DNA of 64,000 nt. It comes from CAG-877 sp045627525 (GTDB taxonomy: Bacteria; Bacillota_I; Bacilli_A; RF39; UBA660). The stretch is from NCBI GenBank assembly GCA_045627525.1, contig JAZQNW010000006.1, forward strand, positions 62,001-126,000, given 5' to 3'. The stretch's first letter is position 1. Every line of letters begins with the position of its first letter. The position numbers and the translations under genes are program-made. Positions 33,942 through 43,688 of the stretch are shown here, in pieces. The notes beneath the pieces are model-generated. The model ran no database searches. It had not been told where the DNA came from and saw nothing but the letters and a program-made list of their open reading frames with translations.

Positions 33942-34579
33942 TCTTTTCTATTTCCAAATAATTCTAGTAATCTTATAAATAAATTAATAAAATCTAAATA
34001 TAATTGAAAAGCACCATATATAGCTGAATTGTCATCTGCTGTATGCTCAGCTAGTTTAGTTATGTTTTGCATATCATAAGCAATATATCCCATAAATATT
34101 ATAATACCTATAATACAAGTAGTCATATTTAATGTATTTGACATTACAAACATATTTATTATTTCTAAGATAATTACTGCTATTAGGGCCATTAAAAGAT
34201 AAATTCCTAGTTTGCTTAAATCAATTTTAGTTGTTTCTCCAATAATTGCAAATATACCAAATATCAAAGCTGTTGCTAGGAAAATGTATATTATTGAAGC
34301 TACTTGAAACATTATAAATAAGCATCCAAATGTTAATCCTGTTAATAAGGCATATGTAATATACAGTATTTTTGCAGTTGATGCTTTCATCTTATATATT
34401 TTAACTCCTAAGATTAGCGCAATAGCAATTTCTGCTATAAATATAAGCCAATACATTTTTCCACTAAAGAAAAAGTATAAAATGCTTGGTGTTGATGCTG
34501 TTATATATCCACTAATAAAAGTTGCTAGTAGACCAATAAATAGCCATCCAAATGTTTTTGAAATTAATTTGTTTTCCAT
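33938..34579 (-). CDS. Bax inhibitor-1 / YccA family membrane protein
   Basis: 213 residues with seven membrane segments. The family pattern is present: TFGWLFIGLLATFISGYITA at the start, TYALLTGLTFGCLF, a central IGETTKIDLSKLG and the C-terminal GYIAYDMQNI followed by GAFQLYLDFINLFIRLLELFG. Bacterial BI-1 proteins act as pH-sensitive calcium leak channels or protease modulators. AAAGGA precedes the start, and the gene lies just downstream of the lipoprotein gene. Confidence 0.94.
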   Translation of the reverse strand: MENKLISKTFGWLFIGLLATFISGYITASTPSILYFFFSGKMYWLIFIAEIAIALILGVKIYKMKASTAKILYITYALLTGLTFGCLFIMFQVASIIYIFLATALIFGIFAIIGETTKIDLSKLGIYLLMALIAVIILEIINMFVMSNTLNMTTCIIGIIIFMGYIAYDMQNITKLAEHTADDNSAIYGAFQLYLDFINLFIRLLELFGNRKD

Positions 34580-34607
34580 ATTTTTTTATCCTTTCTATTA
34601 TTTATTA

Positions 34608-35300
34608 TTAACAAGAATTTTTCTTATTACACGTTATACTTTCTTCTAAAACACATTTTAGAGTACATTTAAACTTATTATAGATTTTCTTTTTTGTTTC
34701 ATCATCTATTTCACTATATGGGTCTTTTAGACTATCAGGAATTCCTGTTTCTAAAACCATTGGTTCTCCTTCTACTACTGTTATGACACTTGGAGCATAG
34801 ATTCTTTTTTCATTTGATTTGATATTTTTATCGTCTAATTCATAGTCATCTAAGATGATATTTAATTTTTTTAATAGTTTGTAATAACCTTTACTTCCTT
34901 TTTTTACAGTAATTACTTCACCGTTTTCATTTATTTCTAATTTATCTCTAATTTGTTTTACATCTACATAGTATATTTTATCTATTTTTAAATTATTGGC
35001 AGCTTTTATTAATTCTTCTATAACACTGCGGCACCATGGACAACTTGCAAATCCAAAATATACAACAAATGTTTCGCCACTATCTATCATCTTTACAATT
35101 TCTTCATCTGTTTTATAAACAAATGGATTTTTTTCTGATATAGATAAACTTCTAATATTTTTATCTTCTTGCTTTTGATTGTTTAATTCTTCATATTCTT
35201 TTTTAAATTTTAATGCATCTGTTTCTATTTTTTCACTACTACATGCAGTTAATATAAATAATGTAGTAATAATAGTTATTATTAAATAAATCTTTTTCAT
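34608..35300 (-). CDS. Thioredoxin-fold lipoprotein
   Basis: 230 residues. It has a lipoprotein signal with lipobox LTAC (Cys20) and a thioredoxin-like domain starting near FVVYFGFASCPWCRSVIEELIKA (CPWC active site about 87-90), with a longer than usual insert before a cis-Pro-like YAPSVITVVEGEPM. The C-terminus adds a Cys-rich tail (CTLKCVLEESITC, C-terminal Cys). Probably an outer-face thiol oxidoreductase. The tail Cys could form extra disulphides. AGAGGT site present. Confidence 0.85.
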   Translation of the reverse strand: MKKIYLIITIITTLFILTACSSEKIETDALKFKKEYEELNNQKQEDKNIRSLSISEKNPFVYKTDEEIVKMIDSGETFVVYFGFASCPWCRSVIEELIKAANNLKIDKIYYVDVKQIRDKLEINENGEVITVKKGSKGYYKLLKKLNIILDDYELDDKNIKSNEKRIYAPSVITVVEGEPMVLETGIPDSLKDPYSEIDDETKKKIYNKFKCTLKCVLEESITCNKKNSC

Positions 35301-35364
35301 ATTCTACCTCTACTTAAGTATAATCCAATATTCTATTTTTAGCAATAAAAAGTCTAAAAGCATC

Positions 35365-36042
35365 CTATTTTTTACAGTTGTCATTAAGAGTTATTGGTAT
35401 TTTGTATGTTTTTATTTTATTATTACTTATAGCTTTTATTTCAAGATACAATGTTTCTGATGTGAATTTTTTACAGTTTAATGAATAATTATTAACGTTA
35501 ATTGTTGTATCTTTTAAAAAATCTGTTATAGTTTCCTTATTTTTACTACTACAGCTACTTATTTTTGTCTTACTATCTTTTTCATATAGATCACATTCAA
35601 TATTATCATAGACTGTTAAGTCTTCTTTTTTACAATAATTTATGTTTGATATATATATTGATGTTTTATCTTTATTATATGCAGCACTACCAGTAATATT
35701 AAAATCTTCACAGGTAGTAGTTATAGTTTTGAATTCAAAATCTTTTTTTGGAATTAATATTATTATAAGTATAGTTACAAATAACAATATTAAACTAATT
35801 ACGTATAGGATAATTTTTTTATTTATTTTATTTTTTTCTTTTCCTTTTATTATTTCATCTATTTCTACATTAAATTTTTCACTTATGTCTTTTAATATAG
35901 AAATATCAGGTATACTTTTTCCATTTTCCCATTTTGAAACAGCCTGATATGTTACATTTAATTTTTTTGCCATTTCATTTTGAGTTAAATGGTGTTTTTT
36001 ACGAATATTTTTGATAAAATCTCCTATTTTTTCTTGATCCAT
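35365..36042 (-). CDS. XRE-type HTH protein with a membrane anchor
   Basis: 225 residues. The N-terminal Xre helix-turn-helix is at about 8-62 (IRKKHHLTQNEMAKKLNVTYQAVSKWENG, then PDISILKDISEKFNV). One membrane segment (about 74-95) and an outer domain of about 125 residues with several Cys follow. This is a membrane-bound DNA-binding protein with a possible sensor domain. Its GGTGAT ribosome site overlaps the end of the Fic gene, so the two are cotranscribed. The ligand and target are unknown. Confidence 0.85.
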   Translation of the reverse strand: MDQEKIGDFIKNIRKKHHLTQNEMAKKLNVTYQAVSKWENGKSIPDISILKDISEKFNVEIDEIIKGKEKNKINKKIILYVISLILLFVTILIIILIPKKDFEFKTITTTCEDFNITGSAAYNKDKTSIYISNINYCKKEDLTVYDNIECDLYEKDSKTKISSCSSKNKETITDFLKDTTINVNNYSLNCKKFTSETLYLEIKAISNNKIKTYKIPITLNDNCKK

Positions 36043-36050
36043 ATAATCAC

Positions 36051-37091
36051 CTATCTTTTTAATTCTTTTCTTTTTCCTTTATCTAATAGATCTTCATTTA
36101 GTGATAAAAAGAAGTTACTTTGATTATTTGTTATTTTACTATTACTTTCGGGTCCTCTTAGGAGTATTTTTTTATCTATTAGTGGAATGATATGATCACT
36201 TACTATTTTAAGTGGTGTTTCACTTGAATTGAAATGTTTATAAGTTGATATTAAGTCTTTTGCTGTAATAATTCCATTTGTTGATAGGAAAAATTCTAAG
36301 GTTTCTCTTTCTTCCCCAGCTAATTTTATATCTAGACTTGTTTCAATGTCAGCAATTATTCCTTCTTTTATTAATTGTGTTTTTAAAGATTTTAGCGAGT
36401 AATCTAAAAATAATGTGATGTCTCCATCTTCTCTTCCTGATAATACTGTTTGATTATATCCTTTTTTTGAAAAATAAATTCCTTTATTAAACATTAGTGC
36501 TGGTAAATTTTTTTCATTTAATAAATACCATAAAGCTGTAGTTCTAGCTGTTCTTTTATTTATATCAAAAAACGGATGTACATAAATTAAATAATATTGT
36601 ATTATTTGCGATTTTAAATATTTTTCATATTCATTTCCTAAATTTGAAGAGTTTATATATTCTAATAAATCATTCATATAATTATCTACTTCATTTTGAT
36701 CCACACCAGTAATTAATTTACTATAATTTCCATTTTTTATTATATATACACCTTTTGATCTATAATATTCACCCATATTTTCAATGCTATAATCATTTAA
36801 TAAACCATTACTTAATAATTCATATAATTCTTTTAAATTATCTTTATTAATTTCTTTTTTAGTTAATATATATTTATAGGCTCTTTCTAAATTTTCTAGA
36901 CTTTTAGAAATTTTAGAAGTTGGTTTTGTTGGTATAAGAGTTAATGCTGCATTTGAAAAATCTATTTTTGTAATACTTTCATCTTCCTCTAAAAGTTGTA
37001 GTAAATCTCTTTTTGAATCTTCTAAAAAAGCATCAGAATAATGTATTTCACTGCCATTATCAAGTTTTAAATTTTTTGTTATTGTGTTCAT
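36051..37091 (-). CDS. Fic-domain protein with an altered active-site loop
   Basis: 346 residues. The N-terminal part has an inhibitory-helix-like region (about 60-100). The Fic core lies at 172-183, reading HPFFDINKRTAR. Canonical Fic enzymes have H-x-F-x-D/E-G-N-G/K-R; here Gly is replaced by Ile, but His172, Asp176, Asn178 and Arg180 remain. The C-terminal about 90 residues look like a winged helix. Fic proteins transfer AMP or other phosphates to target proteins. The target here is unknown, and activity is uncertain because of the substitution. It is paired with the HTH-membrane gene. Confidence 0.87.
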   Translation of the reverse strand: MNTITKNLKLDNGSEIHYSDAFLEDSKRDLLQLLEEDESITKIDFSNAALTLIPTKPTSKISKSLENLERAYKYILTKKEINKDNLKELYELLSNGLLNDYSIENMGEYYRSKGVYIIKNGNYSKLITGVDQNEVDNYMNDLLEYINSSNLGNEYEKYLKSQIIQYYLIYVHPFFDINKRTARTTALWYLLNEKNLPALMFNKGIYFSKKGYNQTVLSGREDGDITLFLDYSLKSLKTQLIKEGIIADIETSLDIKLAGEERETLEFFLSTNGIITAKDLISTYKHFNSSETPLKIVSDHIIPLIDKKILLRGPESNSKITNNQSNFFLSLNEDLLDKGKRKELKR

Positions 37092-37137
37092 ATAGTATTC
37101 TTCCTTTGTTTTTAATATTATACTATATAAAAAATAA

Positions 37138-37161
37138 AAAGAATAGATATTATCTATTCTT
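37138..37161 (-). terminator. Terminator of the MMPL fusion gene
   Basis: AAGAATAGAT/ATCTATTCTT stem with a tight loop, overlapping the 3' end of the MMPL gene; T-rich on the minus strand. Confidence 0.7.
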
Positions 37162-40100
37162 ATGATTCTATTTTATAAATAAATAAACTTTCCTCTGCAT
37201 CATTGCTGGCATATCCTTTATAATCTTTAGCTAATATAACTAATTTTTTGGTAGTTTCAGCATATGATAATAATTTATCTCCTGTTCTTGATAATGATTT
37301 TATTTGATTAAAATCTATGCTTTGATATGTTGAATATAATAGATTGATATCATTTTTAATTTTATCAACCCCTGAATATATATTGTTTGTACCATTATGT
37401 AAATTATTAGTTAAATTTTCAGCTTTATTTAATGCTTCTTGAGCTTTTTGATTATTAGATAAATATTTATTATTGATTTCATTTGCTATTTCTAACATAT
37501 CATTAACATTATTATATATCATTTCAGTTGAATCTTTTAATTTATCTAAAAGATTATTATTTTCATTTAATATTTCTATCAAACTTTCACTATTTTCATA
37601 TATGTTTTTAATATTTATTAAATTTTCTATTTCTTTAGCATCCATTCCAAGATTTGTTAAATACTCTCTTAATTCTGAAATGCTATAATTAATCATATTG
37701 TATTCTTTATATAATTCTTCATTATTTCTAATTTGTTCTTGTAATTTAGCAATCATTTGATTGTTTTTTTCTTTTAAATTATTAATTTGTTCAATAGAAC
37801 CGTTAATATCTTTATTTTCTAAGTTTTCTTTTAGATTTTTTAAATCATTTGTTAACTTATTAATATTTTTATTTAAATTACTATCGTTTGCTAATTTTTT
37901 AACGTCGTTTATTGTTGTTTTAATATTTGAAGATACTATATTTGTTCCATATTTAAATGTATTAATTCCATCTTCTAAGTCATTGGCTGCATTTTCTAAA
38001 GAAGTAATTTTAGATTTTAAATTGTTTAAAGTGTATTTTATAGAGTCTAATTTATCAAAAACTTTTAAATCTACATCTTCAAGTAATTTTGGTGTTGCAA
38101 CTAAGTAAACATCATTTAAACTAAAGTTAGTTGTATCATAATTAATTACTATATCTTCTAGTTGCTTAAAATCTTCTATTGGTATATTATCATACATTCC
38201 TGGTGTAGCAATGGCAGCTATTATTTTTTTTGTTCCTGTATCTACTTGTTTACCAGTTGATACTTCTACATTGGTATTATTATCGTTACTAATTAATGTA
38301 GCCATTGTTACTACGAATGGTGTATATAAATTATTTTCATTTAAGACATTGTTAGTAAATGAATATTTTACAGTTATATGTCCTTCTTTACCAATTATGT
38401 CCTTAACACTTTTTTCCTCATCGTTTAAATAGTATTTAACTTTAACATTAATTGGTAATTCTTTTTCAATTTTTCCTTGATATATTATATCTTTACCTGT
38501 AGATTTCCATGTTAGTTTCGGAGTGTTTTGAGTAAATTCTTCAGTACCATTAATATTTAGTATTTCTTTTAATAATGTTTCATCACTTACATTTCCTTTT
38601 TCTAATTCAAATAAGTGATTATTTACAACTGATTCAACAACTTTACCGGTTTTATCTAAATTAGTATATACTGTTTCAGTTTTTTTAGCTAAGACTGATA
38701 ATGGACTAATTAAAATTAGTGCTATTGACATTATTGCTATTAATTTTTTTCTCATATTTTTCACTACTTTCTTTATTTTAGTTGTTTTAAAAATAATTTT
38801 ATCAAATATCATTAATAATGATGGTAGGATAAATAATACTACAAACATACTTATAATTGATCCTCGTGCTAATAATATGCATATTGCTCCAATCATATCA
38901 ATTTGTGTATATAATCCAACACTACTTGTTGCTGCAAAGAAACATAATGCTGAAGTTATTACTGATGGCATAACAAATGCTAATGTATTTTTCATTGCAA
39001 TTTTTTTATCTTTTTCAGATTGTCTTTCTTCTATATACTTTGTTGACATTAAAATGGCATAATCAATAGTTGCTCCTAGTTGAATAGTACCAACTACTAT
39101 TGATGCTATAAATGGTAATGATGTTCCTAAATAAAAAGCAAATGACATGTTTACAAATATAGCAAATTCAATTGTTAATGTTAAAATTATTGGTAGAATT
39201 AGAGACTTTGATATGAAAATCAATATTATAAAAACTGCTAGAATTGATGTGTAAGTTACTGATTTAAAATCGTGATCAGCTACAGTTACTAAATCTTTCA
39301 TAAGAGCGCCTTTTCCAGCAACTATGGCATTTTTGTCATAACTTTTTACTATTTTGTTTATTTGTGTTAATTGGTTATTTAATTTACTTGATGCTAATTC
39401 ATATTTTGAATTTGTAATTATAAGTTGATATTTTTCACTTCTAATTAATCTTTTAATATTTTCTGGTAACATTATTTCCATACTCTTATCAGTTAATGTT
39501 GATGGAGCTAAGACCATATTAATACCGTCTACTTTATTTAACTCTTCTTTTAATTCTAAAATTGTATTTCTAGGTATTTTTTCATCTATTAATATTAATT
39601 CTGGTGAAACGATATTAAATTTTTCAGTTAGTTCTTTTTGAGCTACTTTAAATGGTAAAGTATCTGGTAGTGAATCATCTAATTTATAATAGACTTTATA
39701 ATTTGAGTTTCCTATTATTGCTGGTATTATTAGAATTAATAGAATGAGTACAAATAATTTATTATGGTTAACTGTGAAATTTTGAACTTTTTCAAATGTT
39801 GGCATAAATATTTTATGTTTAGTTTTTGTTATTTGTTTGTCTAAAATTAAAAGTAATGATGGAAATATAGTAATAGCTGATAATAGTCCAAAGGCTACTC
39901 CTTTAGCTAAAACTAATCCAATATCTTTACCTAATGTTAATTGCATTGTACAAAGGGCTAAAAAACCAGCAAAGGTAGTTAAAGAAGATCCTAATATTGA
40001 TTTAAATGTTTCAACGATAGCATTTGTCATTGCTTCTTTATTATTTTTATACAATTCTTTTGATTCTATATATTTATGATATAAGAATATTGAAAAGTCT

Positions 40101-40819
40101 GCAGTTACTCCTAATTGAAGTATAGCTGCTATTGCTTGTGTAATATAACTTATACTTCCAAATATATAATTACTTCCCATATTATAAATTATTGCAGTTC
40201 CTATATTTAGTATTAATAATACTGGTATTATATATGAATCAGTTGTAAATATTAATACAATTAAACTAAATATTACAGCAATTGCTATGTAAGTAGCCAT
40301 TTCGTTTAATGAAAGATTCATAGTGTCTAGAACCATTGCTGTCATACTATCAATTTTACAATCTTTATCTACTGTTTTTTGTAATTTTTTAAATGCTTCT
40401 ATTGTTTCATCACTAGAAGTTGAATTTTTGAAAGTTACCATAATAATAGTTGTATTATCTTTATAAAGTTTATTTTTTATTTTTCCTGGTAACATATTAG
40501 TAGGAATTGTTGTGTCCAATACATCAACAAGACTTACAACTCCATTTGTATTTTTAATTTTTTTAATTTTATTTTCTAATTCTAGTATTTCTCTAGAAGT
40601 TTTATTTTCAACTATAACAAAGGCATATGAGCCAATCCCAAAGTCATTAGTTAAAATTTTTTCTCCTTGCAATGTTTCTAATTTATCTGGTAAATATACT
40701 AAAATATCGTAATTTATTTTGGTATTCATATATCCTATAGCTGATATAATTAATAATATAAACCCTATAATTAGTATTAATATACTATTATTAGAAATTC
40801 CCCTAGCTATTTTTTTCAA
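37160..40819 (-). CDS. MMPL/RND-family permease fused to an exported coiled-coil domain
   Basis: 1219 residues. Residues 1-688 form an MMPL/HAE3-type RND permease: two sets of membrane segments, two outer domains and paired GVTADFSIFLYHKYIE and GATIDYAILMSTKYIEE motifs. At residue 689 a second module begins with its own Met and a signal-like segment (MRKKLIAIMSIALILISPLS...VLA). A beta-rich domain and a long coiled coil follow, ending at the C-terminus. In many Bacillota these two modules are separate neighbouring genes; here they are in one frame. Start TTG 40819 follows GGTGAT. Likely exports lipids or hydrophobic compounds, controlled by the divergent TetR gene. Confidence 0.82.
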   Translation of the reverse strand: MKKIARGISNNSILILIIGFILLIISAIGYMNTKINYDILVYLPDKLETLQGEKILTNDFGIGSYAFVIVENKTSREILELENKIKKIKNTNGVVSLVDVLDTTIPTNMLPGKIKNKLYKDNTTIIMVTFKNSTSSDETIEAFKKLQKTVDKDCKIDSMTAMVLDTMNLSLNEMATYIAIAVIFSLIVLIFTTDSYIIPVLLILNIGTAIIYNMGSNYIFGSISYITQAIAAILQLGVTADFSIFLYHKYIESKELYKNNKEAMTNAIVETFKSILGSSLTTFAGFLALCTMQLTLGKDIGLVLAKGVAFGLLSAITIFPSLLLILDKQITKTKHKIFMPTFEKVQNFTVNHNKLFVLILLILIIPAIIGNSNYKVYYKLDDSLPDTLPFKVAQKELTEKFNIVSPELILIDEKIPRNTILELKEELNKVDGINMVLAPSTLTDKSMEIMLPENIKRLIRSEKYQLIITNSKYELASSKLNNQLTQINKIVKSYDKNAIVAGKGALMKDLVTVADHDFKSVTYTSILAVFIILIFISKSLILPIILTLTIEFAIFVNMSFAFYLGTSLPFIASIVVGTIQLGATIDYAILMSTKYIEERQSEKDKKIAMKNTLAFVMPSVITSALCFFAATSSVGLYTQIDMIGAICILLARGSIISMFVVLFILPSLLMIFDKIIFKTTKIKKVVKNMRKKLIAIMSIALILISPLSVLAKKTETVYTNLDKTGKVVESVVNNHLFELEKGNVSDETLLKEILNINGTEEFTQNTPKLTWKSTGKDIIYQGKIEKELPINVKVKYYLNDEEKSVKDIIGKEGHITVKYSFTNNVLNENNLYTPFVVTMATLISNDNNTNVEVSTGKQVDTGTKKIIAAIATPGMYDNIPIEDFKQLEDIVINYDTTNFSLNDVYLVATPKLLEDVDLKVFDKLDSIKYTLNNLKSKITSLENAANDLEDGINTFKYGTNIVSSNIKTTINDVKKLANDSNLNKNINKLTNDLKNLKENLENKDINGSIEQINNLKEKNNQMIAKLQEQIRNNEELYKEYNMINYSISELREYLTNLGMDAKEIENLINIKNIYENSESLIEILNENNNLLDKLKDSTEMIYNNVNDMLEIANEINNKYLSNNQKAQEALNKAENLTNNLHNGTNNIYSGVDKIKNDINLLYSTYQSIDFNQIKSLSRTGDKLLSYAETTKKLVILAKDYKGYASNDAEESLFIYKIES

Positions 40820-40859
40820 TTTAATCACCTGCTTTAAGTATTATAATTATTTTTTAATA

Positions 40860-40947
40860 ATTGTATAGTACATAAACGATTTTATGGTTTTTATCCAACA
40901 TAAACAATCAATGTGTTTGTTATTTATTGCACATTTTGTTGGTTAAG
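40860..40947. promoter_or_regulatory. Probable operator region between the MMPL gene and tetR
   Basis: The divergent gap holds several partial inverted repeats: AACATAAACA/TGTGTTTGTT (8 of 10 pairs) around 40895-40921, AATGTG/CACATT, and CCAACA/TGTTGG. Divergent tetR-exporter gaps usually hold the repressor site; which repeat is used cannot be decided from sequence alone. Confidence 0.45.
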
Positions 40948-40976
40948 TTTACTTTTATATCAATAAATGATATAAT
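40948..40976 (+). promoter_or_regulatory. Promoter of the second tetR gene
   Basis: TTTACT, 17 bases, TATAAT with an upstream TG (extended -10), 17 bases before the start codon. Confidence 0.65.
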
Positions 40977-40993
40977 CTAATTGGTGAGTTAAT

Positions 40994-41560
40994 ATGGATA
41001 ATAAAGAAGATTTACGTATTATTAAGACTAGAAAAAATTTATTTGATGGTCTTATTAAAATGATGTCAATTAAAACTTTTGAGGATATTAGAGTATCTGA
41101 CATTTGCAAAACAGCATTAACTAATAGATCTACATTTTATTCTCATTTTTCTGATAAATATGAATTATTGAGTACATTAATTAAAGAATTAGAAAATAAT
41201 CTATTAGAAAGTATTATTGAAAAAAATGAAAGTAATGATGAGAATTATTTTATGAATATATTTGAAACTATATTAGGCCATATAGATGATAATTTAGAAA
41301 TATATTCCGCTATTATAAAAAATAATTATAATAGTGTTGCTTATAATATGATTGTTGAAACTGTTTGCAAAGATTTTAAAAATTATGTAGGCAATAATAA
41401 AATTAATTATAATACTGAGGTACCAATAGACTTTGTTATATTATTTTATTCTAGTGCAATTACAAATATTTGTATAAATTATGTTAAATATCCAAATAAA
41501 TATACTAGAAATGAAATAATAGAAAATGTAAAGAAATTATTACCAGAAGATATTAAATAA
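40994..41560 (+). CDS. TetR/AcrR-family regulator
   Basis: 188 residues. The N-terminal helix-turn-helix has RIIKTRKNLFDGLIKMMSIKTFEDIRVSDICKTALTNRSTFYSHF, with the typical STFYSHFSDKYELL end at about 46-60. The C-terminal part resembles the TetR_C type found in DhaS-like regulators. It is divergently transcribed from the MMPL exporter gene, its likely target. GGTGAG precedes the ATG. Confidence 0.9.
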   Translation: MDNKEDLRIIKTRKNLFDGLIKMMSIKTFEDIRVSDICKTALTNRSTFYSHFSDKYELLSTLIKELENNLLESIIEKNESNDENYFMNIFETILGHIDDNLEIYSAIIKNNYNSVAYNMIVETVCKDFKNYVGNNKINYNTEVPIDFVILFYSSAITNICINYVKYPNKYTRNEIIENVKKLLPEDIK

Positions 41561-41590
41561 AAAAAGTAATGCATTTTGCATTACTTTTCT
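41561..41590. terminator. Bidirectional terminator tetR / DUF4153 gene
   Basis: AAAAGTAATGCA/TGCATTACTTTT stem with a 3-base loop, extending into the 3' end of the convergent gene. Confidence 0.88.
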
Positions 41591-43170
41591 AATATATCAG
41601 CGTTTATATAACAATACTTTATTTTATATTCATTATTGATATTTTCAAATGATATATCAATATTAGTAAATATTATTTTTTTATTATTTATTGTTATTTC
41701 TCGATTTTCATCAATATAGCTGTCATAATTAATATTATTTTCATTATAATATTTTATATATGTGTTTATTATATTATTTATATCAATATTTGTTTTATCA
41801 TCTAATTTATAGTTATTAGAGTATTCATCGTAGGTAATGGAAACGTCACGATGAATTTTTTTATATCCTTCGCAATTTATATAATCATTACTTGACATCC
41901 AATATAGAGTTTTCCTATTTTTATTAATGTAGAAATCATTGTTTTTAGTTAAATTCTCTAATTTATTTTCTTGATCTTTAGTTAATTTTAAGTTTATTAT
42001 TTTTTTATTTCCTTTATCACTTGTTTTTAAATAATTATATGCTCCAGCTGCTCTTTCTATCTTTCTATCGGTATCTTTATAATATTTTAATGCTTTATAT
42101 TGATTAGCTACTGATAAATCGAAACAATTTATTCCAGGAATTAACAATCCTATAAAAAGTTCAGAAATCATTGCAATTATTAATATACTTAAGTCTTTTT
42201 TTCTGTTTGATAATATTATGTATATTATTTCAAAAATAATTGTCGCTATACCTAGATATCTTTTTGGAGTTAAACCGTAGTTTTGTATTCTTAAGAATAA
42301 TGTGTATGTTTGTAATATTAATAGCGGTATAAATAAATATGGTAATATTTTATTTAATTTTTTAAATAATTCAATAGGTTCATTATTTGTTGCTAAAATT
42401 GAAATTATTAGGCTTGAGAAAAATAAGCTTGTAATAATTGCGTAAACACAATTTTCTGGAATGCTTTTGGTTAATAATATTTTTATCATATAAGTATAAA
42501 TTATTATATATGCAATCATTAATAGTGAAAAACAAACTTTTGTAATTAATCCTTTTACAAATGGTGTAGCCTCTTTACTATCGTGTAAGCTATATATTGA
42601 TGTTGGTACTAAGTAAAGACCAGTTATTAGAATAATAATTGATTCTAAATAGTTAAGATTGGTACCATTTAAAATTAATTCATCAAATATAAGAGTTAAA
42701 ATTGAAACACCAATTATAGTTATTAGATATAGTATTCCAATTTTAAATAATGATGAAAAAACATTGATCCAATATTTTGGGAAAGTTAATTTAGAATTTT
42801 TGTAGTTTTTGTATATTCCTATTAATATAAAACCTAATATGTAGAAAAGTATAAATCTTGTACTAAAAAGTTCTATTGCCTCTGCTTGAAAGAATATTGG
42901 AGATATTATAACTGAACATATAATTGCCCCTAGACGATAATATACAATATTCTTTTTCTTATTAATACTTTCAACACAGAATGAACTCGGTATTAGGAGT
43001 AATAGTATTTTACAAATCTGATTTATTAATTCAGCATCAATATCAATTAGTTTGCAACTATTTAGTGCTAATATTATAGTCAAAATTATTATTGATATAA
43101 ATGTTAATGGAAATTTCATATATATATTTTTATAATCATCTTTTATAAAATTTAAATTAATTTTTTTCAT
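41581..43170 (-). CDS. DUF4153-like polytopic membrane protein
   Basis: 529 residues with about twelve hydrophobic segments over residues 15-345, then an outer or cytoplasmic soluble C-terminal part of about 175 residues rich in Lys, Asn and Tyr. The stretch LFLRIQNYGLTPKRYLGI (about 287-304) is typical of DUF4153 proteins. The function is unknown. GAGGG precedes the start. It is last in a minus-strand series starting with the Nudix gene, which is seven bases upstream. Confidence 0.75.
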   Translation of the reverse strand: MKKINLNFIKDDYKNIYMKFPLTFISIIILTIILALNSCKLIDIDAELINQICKILLLLIPSSFCVESINKKKNIVYYRLGAIICSVIISPIFFQAEAIELFSTRFILFYILGFILIGIYKNYKNSKLTFPKYWINVFSSLFKIGILYLITIIGVSILTLIFDELILNGTNLNYLESIIILITGLYLVPTSIYSLHDSKEATPFVKGLITKVCFSLLMIAYIIIYTYMIKILLTKSIPENCVYAIITSLFFSSLIISILATNNEPIELFKKLNKILPYLFIPLLILQTYTLFLRIQNYGLTPKRYLGIATIIFEIIYIILSNRKKDLSILIIAMISELFIGLLIPGINCFDLSVANQYKALKYYKDTDRKIERAAGAYNYLKTSDKGNKKIINLKLTKDQENKLENLTKNNDFYINKNRKTLYWMSSNDYINCEGYKKIHRDVSITYDEYSNNYKLDDKTNIDINNIINTYIKYYNENNINYDSYIDENREITINNKKIIFTNIDISFENINNEYKIKYCYINADILEK

Positions 43171-43176
43171 TTTGTT

Positions 43177-43590
43177 TTACCCTCTTTTCTTTAAAAAGTT
43201 ATTAGCTTCAGTTAGTACAGTTTTGGAATTTTCATATTCAAATATATTTATGGCTTCTTCATATGTCATTAATGTTACTCCTAGCAGTTCTTCTTTTTGA
43301 TATTTTAATTCTTGATTTTCATATTCTGCTAGGAAATATACTACTTGTTTCATTGAATTACGCTGTGGTATAGGATGTTCTTCTATAGTTTTAAAGCCTT
43401 CTATAAAATTTGGCTTAATCCCTATTTCTTCAAATATTTCTCTTTTTGCTGTTTCTTCTTCTGTTTCACCTTCTTCCATATGCCCTTTTGGAAAACTATG
43501 AAATCCCTCTATTTGCTGAATAATGGCATATTTTATTTCACCTTCAATTTTAGTAAAGACTATAGCTCCACATGATTTTTCATATTTCAT
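43177..43590 (-). CDS. Nudix hydrolase (Ap4A-hydrolase-like)
   Basis: 137 residues. The Nudix box lies at about 36-58 (GHMEEGETEEETAKREIFEEIGI), with the full G-x5-E-x7-R-E-x2-E-E-x-G-I pattern. The start KYEKSCGAIVF and the following FHSFPKGH resemble bacterial diadenosine tetraphosphate hydrolases. Likely substrate is a dinucleoside polyphosphate or another nucleotide derivative. GGAGGT precedes the start. It is one of two Nudix genes in this neighbourhood. Confidence 0.92.
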   Translation of the reverse strand: MKYEKSCGAIVFTKIEGEIKYAIIQQIEGFHSFPKGHMEEGETEEETAKREIFEEIGIKPNFIEGFKTIEEHPIPQRNSMKQVVYFLAEYENQELKYQKEELLGVTLMTYEEAINIFEYENSKTVLTEANNFLKKRG

Positions 43591-43688
43591 ATTTACCTCC
43601 TATATAATTTTTCTCTCTTTTAGCCTTTTAATTTAATATATTAACTATTTTATATTATTATTTTTACCTCTTTCTAAAATATTAATGA

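Noticed and set aside
40860..40947. A single well-defined TetR operator for the MMPL exporter
   Set aside because: Several overlapping imperfect repeats exist and none is clearly better, so only an operator region is reported.
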